Below are positions 53,932 to 62,359 of a stretch of 64,000 bases of DNA, one piece after another (position 1 is the first letter of the stretch; each line of letters begins with the position of its first letter). Both the position numbers and the translations under genes were made by a program. The notes beneath the pieces are model-generated. The model saw nothing but the letters and a program-made list of their open reading frames with translations, did no database searches and was not told the DNA's origin. The DNA comes from Ferrovibrio sp. MS7 (GTDB lineage Bacteria; Pseudomonadota; Alphaproteobacteria; Ferrovibrionales; Ferrovibrionaceae): contig NZ_JBBKBA010000001.1 of NCBI RefSeq assembly GCF_038404985.1, positions 1,082,001 through 1,146,000 of the forward strand, given 5' to 3'.

Positions 53932-56121
53932 ATGACTGAACTCAAGCCGCTCTCCCGCCGTGGTTTTCTCGCCACTGCTGGTGCCGCCACCGCCGGGCTG
54001 ACGCTCGGTTTTCACATCCCCTTTGGTGAAGCCCAGGCGCAGGGCAGCATCCCGCCGGAAATCAATGCCTGGGTGGTGGTGAAGCCTGACGACACCGTGG
54101 TGATCCGCATTGCCCGCTCGGAAATGGGCCAGGGCTCGCTCACCGGCCTGGCGCAGCTCGTCGCCGAGGAACTGGAATGCAATTGGGCCAAGGTGACGAC
54201 GGAATACCCGACGCCGGGCCAGAACCTGGCGCGCAACCGAGCCTGGGGCAATTTCTCCACCGGCGGCAGCAGAGGCATCCGTGAGTCGCATGATTATGTG
54301 CGCAAGGGCGGTGCCGCCGCCCGCATGATGCTGGTGCAGGCCGCCGCCGAGCAATGGAAAGTGCCGGTGGCCGAATGCATGGCGGCCAACAGCGTCGTCA
54401 CCCATCGCCCCTCGGGCCGCACGCTGCGCTATGGCCAGCTCGCGGACGCCGCCGGCAAGCTGCCGGTGCCGACCGATGTGGCGCTCAAGGACCCGAAGGA
54501 CTGGAAGATTGCCGGCAAGCCGCTGAAGCGCCTCGATACGGTGGACAAGCTCACCGGCAAGCAGGTCTATGGCGCCGATCTGCAACTGCCCGGCATGCTC
54601 AATGCCGCGATCAAGGATTGCCCGGTCTTCGGCGGCAAGGTGAAGAGTTTCGACGCGGCCGCGGCGATGAAGAAGCCGGGTGTGAAGAAAGTCGTCCAGG
54701 TTGGCGATTCCGCCGTGGCGGTGATTGCCGATACCTGGTGGCGGGCCAAGACCGCGCTGGATGACATGGCCATCGTCTGGGACGAAGGCCAGCATGCCAA
54801 TGTCTCGAGCGAGAGCATTGCCGCCATGCTGCGCGAGGGCCTGGAGGCCAAGGAAGCCGCTGTCGGCAACAAGGTCGGCGAGGCGCTGACTGTATTGGCG
54901 CAGGGTGCCCCGGCGGGCGGCCGCATCGTCAGCGCCACCTACGGCTATCCGTTCCAGAATCACGCCACCATGGAGCCGATGAACGCGACGGCAAAGTGGA
55001 CGCCGGATTTCTGCGAGGTGTGGACACCGACGCAGAATGGTGAGGCGGCACTGGCTGCTGCCTCGGAAGCTTCCGGCCTGCCGCCGGCGAAATGCGAGGT
55101 CTACAAGCTGCATCTCGGCGGCGGCTTCGGCCGGCGCGGCGCGGTGCATGACTGGGTGCGCCAGGCGGTTGCCATCGCCAAGGAGATGCCGGGCGTGCCA
55201 GTGAAGCTCCTGTGGTCGCGCGAAGAAGACATGCTGCATGGCCGCTATCATCCGGTCACGCAATGCAAGATGACGGCGTCGCTGGATGCCAATGGCGATG
55301 TGCAGGCGCTGCATATGCGGATTTCCGGCCAGTCCATCGTTGCCGGCATCTTCCCGCAGAATATCCGCAACGGCGTCGATCCGGTGGTGTTCCAGGGCCT
55401 CAACCCGCCGGGGCCGGAAGCCTCCATCGGCTACAGCTTCCCGAACCTGCTGATCGACCATGCCATGCGCAACCCGCATGTGCCACCGGGCTTCTGGCGC
55501 GGGGTGAACCTGAACCAGAACACCATCTATCTCGAATGCTTCATTGATGAGCTGGCGAAAGCCGCGAACAAGGACCCGCTGGAATTCCGCCGCAAGCTGA
55601 TGGCCAACCACCCGAAGCACCGCGCGGTGCTGGAGGCGGTGGCTGAAAAGGCCGGCTGGGGCAAACCAGCGCCGGCCGGGGTGTTCCGTGGGCTGGCGCA
55701 ATGCATGGGCTTCGGTGCTTACGTGGCCGCCTGCGCCGAGGTCTCGGTGTCGAAGGAAGGCAAGGTGAAGGTGCATCGCATCGTCGCCTCCACCGATCCG
55801 GGTCATGTGGTGAATCCGCAGCAGGTCGAAGCGCAGATCGAAGGCTCCTTCGTCTATGGCCTCACGGCAGCGCTGCATGGCGAATGCACCGTGGCAAAGG
55901 GCCGTATCGAGCAGGAAAATTTCGATACCTACCCGATGATGCGGATCGACGAGATGCCGAAGGTGGAGAGCGTGCTGATTCCGTCCGGCGGTTTCTGGGG
56001 CGGCGTCGGCGAACCGACCATCGCCGTGGCGGCGCCGGCGGTGCTGAACGCGATCTTCGCCGCCACCGGCAAGCGGGTGCGCAGTCTGCCGCTGAAGAAC
56101 CACGATCTGAAATCCGCCTGA
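53932..56121 (+). CDS. iorB: molybdopterin-binding subunit of a molybdenum hydroxylase, isoquinoline 1-oxidoreductase beta type
   Basis: A 729-residue catalytic subunit with a Tat signal (SRRGFLATAGAATAGLTLGF, residues about 8-27), so it acts in the periplasm. It has the two repeated segments of IorB-type enzymes. Molybdenum-cofactor regions include LHLGGGFGRRGAVHDWVRQA and MRNPHVPPGFWRGVNLNQN, and the catalytic glutamate lies in WGGVGEPTIAVAAP. The enzyme hydroxylates an N-heterocycle or aldehyde, or oxidises another reduced substrate, and hands electrons to the 2Fe-2S subunit. The substrate is unknown. soxX starts 6 bp after its stop. Confidence 0.9.
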   Translation: MTELKPLSRRGFLATAGAATAGLTLGFHIPFGEAQAQGSIPPEINAWVVVKPDDTVVIRIARSEMGQGSLTGLAQLVAEELECNWAKVTTEYPTPGQNLARNRAWGNFSTGGSRGIRESHDYVRKGGAAARMMLVQAAAEQWKVPVAECMAANSVVTHRPSGRTLRYGQLADAAGKLPVPTDVALKDPKDWKIAGKPLKRLDTVDKLTGKQVYGADLQLPGMLNAAIKDCPVFGGKVKSFDAAAAMKKPGVKKVVQVGDSAVAVIADTWWRAKTALDDMAIVWDEGQHANVSSESIAAMLREGLEAKEAAVGNKVGEALTVLAQGAPAGGRIVSATYGYPFQNHATMEPMNATAKWTPDFCEVWTPTQNGEAALAAASEASGLPPAKCEVYKLHLGGGFGRRGAVHDWVRQAVAIAKEMPGVPVKLLWSREEDMLHGRYHPVTQCKMTASLDANGDVQALHMRISGQSIVAGIFPQNIRNGVDPVVFQGLNPPGPEASIGYSFPNLLIDHAMRNPHVPPGFWRGVNLNQNTIYLECFIDELAKAANKDPLEFRRKLMANHPKHRAVLEAVAEKAGWGKPAPAGVFRGLAQCMGFGAYVAACAEVSVSKEGKVKVHRIVASTDPGHVVNPQQVEAQIEGSFVYGLTAALHGECTVAKGRIEQENFDTYPMMRIDEMPKVESVLIPSGGFWGGVGEPTIAVAAPAVLNAIFAATGKRVRSLPLKNHDLKSA

Positions 56122-56127
56122 GGCGCC

Positions 56128-56571
56128 GTGGCGCTAAAGCGGTTCGGATTCCTGGTTCTTTGTTTGGCGTTGCTGGGCTTTCCTGCGCTGGCCCAGCCGG
56201 CATTGGCGCAGTCCGATGAACTGCGCCAGCCGCTGGAGCCGGGGCTTGTTGGCGATGCCACACGTGGCCGCGCCATCGTGGTCAGTCGGCAGAAGGGCCT
56301 CTGCCTGCTCTGCCATAGCGGGCCGTTCGCCGAGGAGCGCTTCCAGGGCAGTCTGGCGCCGAGCCTCGCCGGGGCGGGGGCGCGGTGGAATGTGGCGCAG
56401 TTACGGTTGCGTATCGCCGATTCCCGGGCGGTGAACCCGGACTCGCTGATGCCATCCTATTATCGCATCGAGGGCTTGCGCCAGGTCGGCGCGGCCTGGC
56501 AGGACAAGCCGATACTCACGGCGCAGGAGATCGAGGATGTGGTGGCATTCCTGGCCACGTTACGGGAGTAG
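56128..56571 (+). CDS. soxX: SoxX, monoheme c-type cytochrome of the Sox system
   Basis: A 147-residue exported cytochrome starting at GTG 56128 after GAGG. The signal peptide (residues about 1-28) is followed by the single heme motif CLLCH and a methionine-containing segment (NPDSLMPSYYRIEGLR) that supplies the axial Met. The fold and order match SoxX, which pairs with SoxA. It is 6 bp from iorB and 3 bp before soxY. Confidence 0.9.
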   Translation: MALKRFGFLVLCLALLGFPALAQPALAQSDELRQPLEPGLVGDATRGRAIVVSRQKGLCLLCHSGPFAEERFQGSLAPSLAGAGARWNVAQLRLRIADSRAVNPDSLMPSYYRIEGLRQVGAAWQDKPILTAQEIEDVVAFLATLRE

Positions 56572-56574
56572 GCC

Positions 56575-57015
56575 ATGCTGAAGGCGAACCGGCGCATGGT
56601 GCTGGCGGGCGCGGCCTCGCTGTTGCTGGTGCGGCCGTCTCTGGCCACACCCCAGGCGATGCAGGAAGCGATCCGCGCCCTGGTCGGCGAGGCGCCAATC
56701 CGGCCTGGCCGCATCAAGCTGGATATCTCGCCGCTGGTCGAGAATGGTAACAGCGTGTCGGTGACGCTCACTACCGACAGCCCGATGACCGCAGCCGATC
56801 ATGTGGCGAAATTCGCGCTATTCACCGAGGCCAATCCGCAGCCGCATGTGGCGGTGTTCCATCTCGGGCCGCGCTCGGGCCGCGCCATCGTCACCACGCG
56901 GATGCGGCTTGCCACCTCGCAGGCGGTCACCGCCCTGGCGGTGATGAGCGATGGCAGCGTGTGGTCAGACCGCGCCGATGTCATCGTCACGCTCGCCGCC
57001 TGCGTGGAGGGTTGA
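56575..57015 (+). CDS. soxY: SoxY-like sulfur carrier protein with altered C-terminus
   Basis: A 146-residue exported protein (signal peptide about residues 1-24) with the SoxY Ig-like body (KLDISPLVENGNSVSVTLTTDSPM, FHLGPRSGRAIVTTRMRLA). The family ends in GGCGG, where the cysteine holds the sulfur substrate. Here the tail reads AACVEG, so the cysteine is kept near the end but the glycine flanks are gone. The sequence shows this directly; whether it still carries sulfur is open. It lies 4 bp before soxZ. Confidence 0.85.
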   Translation: MLKANRRMVLAGAASLLLVRPSLATPQAMQEAIRALVGEAPIRPGRIKLDISPLVENGNSVSVTLTTDSPMTAADHVAKFALFTEANPQPHVAVFHLGPRSGRAIVTTRMRLATSQAVTALAVMSDGSVWSDRADVIVTLAACVEG

Positions 57016-57019
57016 GGTT

Positions 57020-57340
57020 ATGGCCCGCGCGCTGATCAACTTTCCCCGCAATGTGAAGAAGGGCGAGATCTTCGAGATCCGCACCCTGGTGTCGCATCCG
57101 ATGGAAACCGGCTACCGCCCCGGCCCCGATGGCCAGGTGGCGCCGCGCGACATCATCCGCCGTTTCACCTGCCATTACGGCGGCGAGGTGGTGTTCCACG
57201 CCGAGATGCATCAGGCCATCGCCGCCAATCCCTTCATCTTCTTCACCACGGTGGCAACAGAAAGCGCCATGCTCAGCTTCACCTGGGAAGGCGATAACGG
57301 CTTCAGCCAGACCGAGGCCATCGCGATCACTGTTACATGA
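57020..57340 (+). CDS. soxZ: SoxZ, partner of SoxY
   Basis: A 106-residue Ig-like protein, the usual length for SoxZ. RALINFPRNVKKGEIFEIRTLVSHPMETGYR at the start and GEVVFHAEMHQAIAANPF and the SFTWEGDNG block match the family. SoxZ lacks a signal peptide and is exported together with SoxY. ATG 57020 follows TTGAGGTT. It ends about 10 bp before soxA. Confidence 0.93.
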   Translation: MARALINFPRNVKKGEIFEIRTLVSHPMETGYRPGPDGQVAPRDIIRRFTCHYGGEVVFHAEMHQAIAANPFIFFTTVATESAMLSFTWEGDNGFSQTEAIAITVT

Positions 57341-57350
57341 AGCGTGGGAC

Positions 57351-58097
57351 ATGAAGCGTTTTGCCTGGCTGCTGCTGTTAGCCACGCCGGCCATTGCTGG
57401 CGATATTCCTTTGTCCGAACGCCGCTCCGGCTTTGATTTCATGACCGCCGAGACCCAGGCGATGCAGCGCGACGACACGCTCAATCCCGGCATGCTCTGG
57501 GTGCTGGAAGGCGAAGCGCTATGGCGCCAAGGCAATAAGCCCTGCGCTTCCTGCCATGCGGAAGGCAGCATGCAGGGCGTGGCGGCACGCTATCCGGCCT
57601 ATGATGAGAAAACACAGCAGCCCATCGACCTGGCTGGCCGGATCAATCGCTGCCGCAGCGAGAATCAGGGCCAGGCGGCCTATGCCCCGGAAAGCCGGCC
57701 ACTCCTCAGTCTTGCCGCCTATATCGGCCAGCAATCGCGCGGCCTGCCGATGGCGCCCCCCGAAGATCCCCGGCTCACACCTTTCATCGAGCGTGGCAAG
57801 GCGGCGTTCGAGCGCCGCATCGGGCAGCTCAATTTCTCCTGCGCGCAATGCCATGAGCAGAATTGGGGCCAGAAGCTCGGCGGCAGCCCGATACCCCAGG
57901 GCCATGCCAATGGCTATCCGATCTACCGCCTGGAATGGCAGGGGCTGGGATCGTTGCAGCGCCGGCTGCGCAATTGCATGATCGGCGTGCGCGCCGAACC
58001 CCATGCCTTCGGGGCGCCGGAACTGGTGGAGCTGGAGCTGTATCTTGCCCAGCGCGCCAAGGGCATGGCGGTGGAAACCCCGGCGGTGAGGCCCTGA
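57351..58097 (+). CDS. soxA: SoxA, diheme c-type cytochrome
   Basis: A 248-residue exported cytochrome (signal peptide about residues 1-16) with two heme sites, CASCH and CAQCH. The active-site cysteine that ligates the catalytic heme is in RLRNCMIGVRAEPHAFG, which aligns with the classic CYLGVRAEP block. SoxA with SoxX joins a sulfur substrate to the SoxY cysteine. In this operon soxB and soxCD are missing. ATG 57351 is preceded by AAGCGTGGGAC. Confidence 0.92.
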   Translation: MKRFAWLLLLATPAIAGDIPLSERRSGFDFMTAETQAMQRDDTLNPGMLWVLEGEALWRQGNKPCASCHAEGSMQGVAARYPAYDEKTQQPIDLAGRINRCRSENQGQAAYAPESRPLLSLAAYIGQQSRGLPMAPPEDPRLTPFIERGKAAFERRIGQLNFSCAQCHEQNWGQKLGGSPIPQGHANGYPIYRLEWQGLGSLQRRLRNCMIGVRAEPHAFGAPELVELELYLAQRAKGMAVETPAVRP

Positions 58098-59015
58098 TTG
58101 CGTGACATTACCGAACTTGGCCCATCGCCCTTCCTGAAAGGCTTCCGTCTCGCCGATGTGCCGGTGAGTGAGGAGATCACCTTGCGTGCCGCCATTAGCG
58201 GTTCGGGTCCGCCCCTGCTGCTGCTGCATGGCCATCCGCAGACCCATGCCACCTGGCACAAGATCGCGCCGGCCCTGGCCGAGCGTTATACCGTGGTCGC
58301 CGCCGACCTGCGCGGCTATGGCGATTCATCCAAGCCCGAGGGCGGCGAACGGCAGATCAATTATGCCAAGCGCGCCATGGCCGCCGACCAGGTGGCGCTG
58401 ATGCGGCTTTTGGGTTTCGGTCGTTTCGCCGTTGTGGGCCATGATCGCGGCGCCCGCGTGGCGCACCGCATGGCGCTGGATTGGCCGGAGGCCGTGGAAC
58501 GGCTGGCTTTGTTCGATATCGCTCCCACCGCCACCATGTATGCCCGCACCGACAAGGCTTTCGCCACGCGGTATTTCTGGTGGTTCTTCCTGATCCAGCC
58601 GGCGCCGTTCCCGGAAACCCTGATCCTCAATGATCCGGCCTTCTTCCTGCGCCATCATCTCAACGGCCAGAGCAAGACGCCGGGCGCCACGTCCGAAGCC
58701 ATCTTCGCCGAATACCTGCGCTGTTATCAGCGGCCCGAAACCATCCGTGCCATCTGCGAGGATTACCGCGCCGCCGCCGGCATCGACCTCGAGCATGACG
58801 CCGCCGATGCCGACAAGCGCGTCACCGCGCCGCTGCTGGCCCTGTGGGGCGGCAAGGGCACGGTCGGCGCACTCTATGATGTGCTGCAAACCTGGCGCGA
58901 CAAGGCGCTGGATGTGCGCGGCAGGCCGCTCGATTGCGGCCATACCTTGCAGGAAGAAGCGCCGGAAGCGACACTGGCGGCGCTGCTGGACTTTCTGAGT
59001 GGGGAAACGCGATGA
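58098..59015 (+). CDS. alpha/beta hydrolase related to haloacetate (fluoroacetate) dehalogenases
   Basis: A 305-residue alpha/beta hydrolase close in layout to fluoroacetate dehalogenases. The nucleophile is D116 in GHDRGAR, with both arginines of that motif kept. An acidic residue in LFDIAPT (D140) and the late GHTLQEEAPE supply the remaining triad members. The halide-side blocks YFWWFFLIQPAPFPE and CEDYRAAAG also match, but the His of the His-Trp halide pair is Phe here. Start TTG 58098 follows the soxA stop directly. An epoxide hydrolase-like or other esterase use remains possible. Confidence 0.75.
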   Translation: MRDITELGPSPFLKGFRLADVPVSEEITLRAAISGSGPPLLLLHGHPQTHATWHKIAPALAERYTVVAADLRGYGDSSKPEGGERQINYAKRAMAADQVALMRLLGFGRFAVVGHDRGARVAHRMALDWPEAVERLALFDIAPTATMYARTDKAFATRYFWWFFLIQPAPFPETLILNDPAFFLRHHLNGQSKTPGATSEAIFAEYLRCYQRPETIRAICEDYRAAAGIDLEHDAADADKRVTAPLLALWGGKGTVGALYDVLQTWRDKALDVRGRPLDCGHTLQEEAPEATLAALLDFLSGETR

Positions 59016-59620
59016 AATTCTACGATCTCAAGAACGGCATGAATCCGCGCCGGGTGCGCATCTTCATGGCCGAGAAGGGCATCAAGCTCGAGACCGTGGT
59101 GCTCGACATGGAGGCCGGCGACAACCGCACACCGGAATTCCTGGCGAAGAATCCGCTTGGCACCCTGCCGTTGCTGGAACTGGATGATGGCACGATCCTG
59201 ACGGAATCGCTGGCGATCTGCCGCTATCTCGAGGAATTGCAGCCCGAGCCGCCACTGTTCGGCACCACCATGCTGGAGCGTGCCCAGGTCGAGATGTGGA
59301 CGCGGCGGCTGGAACATGAAGTGGCGATCCCGGCTACCAACGTGTTCCGCCACATTCACCCCTACTGGGTTGGCCGCGCCGAGCAATATGGCGATTACGG
59401 CCAGTTCAGCCAGCAATACTTGGCGGCCCGCATGGCCTGGCTGGATGAGGAGCTGGCCGGCAAAGAATACTTTGTCGGCGACCGCTACAGCATCGCCGAT
59501 ATCACCGGGCAATGCGCCTTCCTGCTGGCGCGTGCCTGCAAGCAGGCAATCCCGGCGGAGCTGCAGAATCTCACCGCATGGTATGGCCGTGTCACCAGCC
59601 GGCCGACGGCCCGGGCCTGA
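59012..59620 (+). CDS. glutathione S-transferase family protein
   Basis: A 202-residue GST with an N-terminal thioredoxin fold (MKFYDLKNGMNPRRVRIFMAEKGI, then LGTLPLLELDDGTILTESLAICRYLE, the GSH-binding block) and a C-terminal helical domain with ADITGQCAFLLARA. ATG 59012 overlaps the hydrolase stop by ATGA. Co-translation with a dehalogenase-like hydrolase suggests handling of an electrophilic product, but this is inference. Confidence 0.9.
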   Translation: MKFYDLKNGMNPRRVRIFMAEKGIKLETVVLDMEAGDNRTPEFLAKNPLGTLPLLELDDGTILTESLAICRYLEELQPEPPLFGTTMLERAQVEMWTRRLEHEVAIPATNVFRHIHPYWVGRAEQYGDYGQFSQQYLAARMAWLDEELAGKEYFVGDRYSIADITGQCAFLLARACKQAIPAELQNLTAWYGRVTSRPTARA

Positions 59621-59677
59621 ATTACACCTCTTAATTTTTTCCAATACGGCTGCCGGCCCGCCGGCTAGAGTAGCGCC

Positions 59678-60463
59678 ATGGATTTCCCCCATGCAAATTT
59701 TGCTGGACAAAGCATTCTTATTTCCGGCGCCACTTCCGGTATTGGCCGCGCCACCGCGCTGGCCTTCGCCCGGCGTGGCGCGCGGCTCACCCTGGGCGGC
59801 CGCGATGCGGCGCGCGGCGAAAATATACGGGCTGCCTGCGCGGCCCTGGGTGTCGAAGCCCAGTTCCTGCTCAACGATGTGAAGGATGTGGCTGCGCCAG
59901 AGGCGCTGGTGCAGGCGGCGCTTTCGCGTTTCGGCCGGCTGGACGTGGCGTTCAACAATGCCGGTGCACAGGAAAAGCGCGCCCTGCTTGCCGAGCAGTC
60001 GCTGGAAGTCTACGAGCATATCCTGGATACCAATCTGCGCGCCGTGTTCCTGGCGCTGCAGGCGCAGGTGAAGGCGATGCTGGCACAGCCGAAGCGCGAG
60101 GGCGCCCAAGGGACCGGTGTGATCATCAACACCGCCTCGGTCAGCGGCGTGCGCAATTCCAATACGGGCCTGAGCGTTTATTCGGCGTCGAAGGCGGCTT
60201 TGCTGTCGCTGACCCGCTCTGCGGCGCTGGAATATGGCCCCCAGGGCATCCGCATCAACGCCGTATCGCCTGGTCGGGTGAAGACGCCGATGATGCTGGC
60301 CTCCGGCATCGCCGACATGAAGGCCGTGGCCGATGGCCTGCCGATCCGCCGCATGGGCGAGCCGGAGGAAGTGGCGGAAGCCGTCGTGTGGCTGGCGAGC
60401 GATGCAGCCGGCTACATGGTCGGCCACAATCTCTGCCTCGACGGCGGCTTCCTCGCTTCCTGA
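59678..60463 (+). CDS. short-chain dehydrogenase/reductase
   Basis: A classical SDR of 261 residues with SGATSGIG near residue 13, NNAG near residue 92, and the catalytic YSASK at residues 168-172. VSPGRVKTPMM and GHNLCLDGGFLAS at the end are typical of FabG-like members. It lies about 60 bp after the GST gene on the same strand and could belong to the same operon. It is convergent with dctM, 9 bp between stops. Confidence 0.88.
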   Translation: MDFPHANFAGQSILISGATSGIGRATALAFARRGARLTLGGRDAARGENIRAACAALGVEAQFLLNDVKDVAAPEALVQAALSRFGRLDVAFNNAGAQEKRALLAEQSLEVYEHILDTNLRAVFLALQAQVKAMLAQPKREGAQGTGVIINTASVSGVRNSNTGLSVYSASKAALLSLTRSAALEYGPQGIRINAVSPGRVKTPMMLASGIADMKAVADGLPIRRMGEPEEVAEAVVWLASDAAGYMVGHNLCLDGGFLAS

Positions 60464-60472
60464 CGGCGCTCC

Positions 60473-61756
60473 CTAGTAGCCGAGATACTTCGGCAGCCAG
60501 GTGATCAGCGGCGGGTAGATGATGAACGATACCAGCAGCAGCATCATCGCCAGCACGAACCACATCACCCAGGGCACCGTCTTCTCGATCGAGATGCCGG
60601 CCAGCCTTGAGGCGACCATCAGGTTCACCGCCATCGGCGGCGTGAACTGGCCGATCGCCACCATGTAGGTGAGCAGCACGCCGAACCACACCGGATCCCA
60701 GGCGAAGGCCCGCATCAGCGGCATCAGGATCGGAATGAAGATCAGGAAGATCGACACGCCGTCCAGCACCATGCCGGCGGCCAGCAGGATCACCACAATG
60801 ATCGCCAGGGTCATGGTGCTGCCCATGCCGCTGGTGGTGATCGCCTTGGCGATGGGGTCGATGATGCCCAGCGTCGAGACGGCATAGGCGAAGACCGAGG
60901 CCAGCCCGAGGATGATCAGAATGATGCCGGCGGTTTCCGCCGCTTCCACCAGGATCGGGCCGATATCCTTCACCTTGATCGTGCGATGCACCACCATGCC
61001 GACGAACAGGCCGTAGAACACCGCCACCACAGCGGCTTCGGTCGGTGTGAACCAGCCGGCACGCATGCCGCCGAGGATCAGCACCGGCGCCGCCAGGCCC
61101 CAGCTCGCCTGCAGCAGCGAGGAGAAGAAGGGCGGGCGCGGCTGTTCGCGTTCCTTGGCGCCAAAGCCATGCTTGCGCGACAGCCAGATAGCCGGGATCA
61201 TCAGCGCCAGGCCGGCCATGATGCCGGGCACGATGCCGGCGGCGAACAAGGCCGGCACCGAGGCGCCCGGCACCAGCACGGAATAGACGATGAAGGCGAT
61301 GGAAGGCGGAATCAGGATATCGGTGGCCGCCGCCGCGCCGATCACGCTGGCCGAGAACGGCGCCGGATAGCCGGCGCGCGCCATTGCCGCCAGCATCACG
61401 CCGCCGACGGCGGCGGCGGAAGCCGGGCCGGAGCCGGAAATGCCGCCGAAGATCATCGCCACGGTGATCGCCACCACCGGCAGCATGCCGGGGCCGCGCC
61501 CGATCACCGCCTGGGCGAAGGTGACAAGGCGCTGCGCCACGCCAGAGCGGTCGAAGATCACGCCCACCAGCACAAACATCGGCAGCGCCAGCAGCGGATA
61601 TTTCGCCACCGTGGGATAGAAGTTGTTCGGAATCGACATCCAGCCGAGATTGCCGAAGCCGATGCCGATGGCACCGCCGAGCAGCAGGGCGACGCCGATC
61701 GGTACCCCCACGGTCATCAGGAAGGCGAAAACGATGAAGATGGTAAGGCCGGTCAT
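60473..61756 (-). CDS. dctM: TRAP transporter large permease (DctM)
   Basis: A 427-residue membrane protein with about a dozen helices, the ion-transporter-like subunit of a tripartite TRAP transporter. Blocks GGISGSGPASAAAVGGVMLAAM, AATDILIPPSIAFIVYSVL, GWFTPTEAAVVAVFYGL and GQFTPPMAVNLMVASRL are typical. It is coupled to dctQ by an ATGA overlap (start 61756). The substrate is set by DctP and is unknown. Confidence 0.94.
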   Translation of the reverse strand: MTGLTIFIVFAFLMTVGVPIGVALLLGGAIGIGFGNLGWMSIPNNFYPTVAKYPLLALPMFVLVGVIFDRSGVAQRLVTFAQAVIGRGPGMLPVVAITVAMIFGGISGSGPASAAAVGGVMLAAMARAGYPAPFSASVIGAAAATDILIPPSIAFIVYSVLVPGASVPALFAAGIVPGIMAGLALMIPAIWLSRKHGFGAKEREQPRPPFFSSLLQASWGLAAPVLILGGMRAGWFTPTEAAVVAVFYGLFVGMVVHRTIKVKDIGPILVEAAETAGIILIILGLASVFAYAVSTLGIIDPIAKAITTSGMGSTMTLAIIVVILLAAGMVLDGVSIFLIFIPILMPLMRAFAWDPVWFGVLLTYMVAIGQFTPPMAVNLMVASRLAGISIEKTVPWVMWFVLAMMLLLVSFIIYPPLITWLPKYLGY

Positions 61757-62259
61757 GACTGCCGCCACTGCTTGATGAAGAGTTGCGCGGCGCGGAGCGT
61801 CACGGCCAGAGCAAGCAGCGGCAGCCAGATGCTGAACCACCATTGCGGCAGACCGATGCCCGGCGAGGTGACATCGAAGCGGTAATCGTCATAGGCAAAG
61901 CGGCAGCCGAAACCGGTGAGCAGGCCGAAGGCGATGGCGGTGCACAGCGAGGACAGCAGCGCCAGCAGCTTGCGCCGCGCTGCCGAGCCGGAGAGCAGCA
62001 GGAATTCGATACGGATATGGCGGTCGCGCGCCACGGCGGCGGCGCCGGCGGCCAGCGTCAGGGTCACCATCAGGCCGGTGGAGATTTCCTCGGTCCAGGC
62101 GAAGGACTGGTCGGTGAAATAGCGCGCCACCACATTGGCCATGGTGATGATGGCGAGCAGGCCCATGGAAGTGGCGCCGATCCAGTCTTCCCAGCGCAGC
62201 GCATTGTCGACCGGCGGTGGATCGAGCGGGGCGGGTTTTTGATCGCTTGGGCTTGTCAC
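61753..62259 (-). CDS. dctQ: TRAP transporter small permease (DctQ)
   Basis: A 168-residue protein with four hydrophobic segments and the DctQ hallmark WTEEISTGLMVTLTLAAGAAAVARDRHIRIEFL. It bridges the binding protein and the large permease. It overlaps dctM by four bases and follows dctP by about 100 bp. Confidence 0.92.
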   Translation of the reverse strand: MTSPSDQKPAPLDPPPVDNALRWEDWIGATSMGLLAIITMANVVARYFTDQSFAWTEEISTGLMVTLTLAAGAAAVARDRHIRIEFLLLSGSAARRKLLALLSSLCTAIAFGLLTGFGCRFAYDDYRFDVTSPGIGLPQWWFSIWLPLLALAVTLRAAQLFIKQWRQS

Positions 62260-62359
62260 GGCACCACCTTCTACGAAATTTTTACGGCAAGGTCTCTAAA
62301 GCGAAGGCCGGGACTTGCCCGGCCTTTGCCTCATCTTGTTGTCTGGTCGCGCTGGCCGA

